Shown: piece by piece, positions 5,698 through 6,409 of the stretch | Numbering within the stretch: the first letter of the stretch is position 1 | Layout of the letters: each line of letters begins with the position of its first letter | NCBI GenBank assembly: GCA_964558295.1 | Contig: CAZLDQ010000275.1 | Location: forward strand, 1 to 6,409 | Source: JBDKTH01 sp964558295 | GTDB lineage: Bacteria; Planctomycetota; Planctomycetia; Pirellulales; Thermoguttaceae | Direction: 5' to 3' | Length of the DNA stretch: 6,409 nucleotides | Notes under the pieces: generated by a model | Seen by the model: only the letters and a program-made list of their open reading frames with translations | The model's database searches: none | Told to the model about the DNA's origin: nothing | Translations under genes and position numbers: made by a program

Positions 5698-6408
5698 CTA
5701 GGGAGCTACGTTGATTTGTGCCATTTTCTGCGTACGGGCGTCGATCTGGCGGGTGGCCTCGAGTTGAATCCGGGCGATCTCGGCGGCCAACTGGCGGTTT
5801 TGGGTCAGGGTTTGGGCGATCGCTTGCTGGACCTCGGCCAATTTGGCTTCCACGACCTGGCGATGGGCCTTGACGATCTCCCCCTCGCGGACGAGTTTGG
5901 CGTGCTCTTCTTTCAGTTGGGCTATGTCCTTCTGACACTGTTCGACTTCCCGTTTCGCCTGCTGCAGTCCGGCCTCCACGGCGCCCTTGTCGTGCGTTGC
6001 GGCCCCGATCTTTTGCAGCCAGACGGAGTATTCTTCGTGAAAGACGTTGAACAGAAGCTCGTAGTCGCGGAGCTTGCGTTCCTGTTTTTCGGCCTCCGGG
6101 CTGTTCGGGTCGGCCGGCTGGCCGTCCTTCGTGTACTCGGCGAGGGTCGTGGCCGGGAGCAGTTTGTCGAGTTCGTCGCAGCCGGCGAAGGCCTCGTGGC
6201 TATCGATGGGCATGACTTCGTAGAGGCACCACTTGTCGCGGCTTTCCTGGATCCGTTTGACCTCCCGTTCGGTGAGCCGCATGCTGGGCTTCAACTGGAG
6301 TTGCTTCCCGGCCACGGCCTCGACGGTGAAGCGACCCAGGTATTGCCCCTTGTCCTGGCGGTCTTTCTCTTCGAAGATCACCAGGTTGGCGTCTTTTTCG
6401 ATCTGGTG
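5698..6408 (-). CDS. Uncharacterised coiled-coil protein, N-terminus outside the window
   Basis: The reading frame is open to the right edge and the true start is not visible; a GTG at 6381 is only an internal codon, because coding-like sequence (HQIEKDANL) continues upstream of it. The visible 236 residues begin with a compact, probably beta-rich part (about 1-75) containing KGQYLGRF and the LYEVMPIDSHEAF stretch. A Pro/Asp-rich linker (95-106) follows. The rest is highly charged helix, with a likely long coiled coil at about 143-230 (heptad-like AKREVEQCQKDIAQLKEEHA). It ends NVAP and a TAG stop. No membrane helix is visible in this part; one could lie upstream. I do not recognise a named family, though similar uncharacterised proteins are, as I recall, common in planctomycetes. 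A structural or envelope-associated role would be guesswork. Confidence 0.75.
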   Translation of the reverse strand, partial: HQIEKDANLVIFEEKDRQDKGQYLGRFTVEAVAGKQLQLKPSMRLTEREVKRIQESRDKWCLYEVMPIDSHEAFAGCDELDKLLPATTLAEYTKDGQPADPNSPEAEKQERKLRDYELLFNVFHEEYSVWLQKIGAATHDKGAVEAGLQQAKREVEQCQKDIAQLKEEHAKLVREGEIVKAHRQVVEAKLAEVQQAIAQTLTQNRQLAAEIARIQLEATRQIDARTQKMAQINVAP

Positions 6409-6409
6409 G

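Overview
This window is part of a GC-rich bacterial chromosome. All five genes lie on the minus strand, so transcription runs from right to left. The best guess for the host is a planctomycete. The partial coiled-coil protein at the right edge resembles uncharacterised families I associate with Planctomycetota, and the large lipoprotein peptide-binding protein and loosely packed gene order fit. This comes from remembered family features, not a search, and is tentative.

In transcription order, the right edge (5698-6408) holds the C-terminal part of an uncharacterised protein with a long coiled coil. Its start lies outside the window. A 138-nt spacer with nested inverted repeats leads to a rhomboid intramembrane serine protease (4657-5559) with its catalytic Ser/His pair intact and a charged C-terminal tail. 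Next comes a 274-nt intergenic region. Its rhomboid-proximal part holds GC-rich hairpins, and its other end carries a good sigma70-type promoter (TTGACC, 17 nt, TAATAT) overlapped by an inverted repeat.

That promoter faces a peptide/nickel-type ABC importer cluster: a lipid-anchored family 5 solute-binding protein (2439-4382), an OppB/DppB-type permease (1284-2276) and an OppC/DppC-type permease (137-1261). The second permease has a long extracytoplasmic insert between its first two membrane helices, as in E. coli YejE. The binding protein would capture peptides or similar ligands outside the membrane and pass them to the two-permease channel. The ATPase subunits are not in the window and would be expected beyond the left edge.

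The 162-nt spacer between the binding-protein and permease genes can form three successive hairpins, as expected where a binding protein is made in excess of its permeases. The last 136 bases at the left edge hold a purine-rich tract (minus strand) and no gene I can assign.

I see no RNA gene, mobile element, CRISPR array or clearly new system. Most of the window is ordinary transport and membrane-protease coding. The points worth a second look are the control elements around the transporter operon, the extra domain in the binding protein, the permease insert and a nine-base homopolymer in a coding region.
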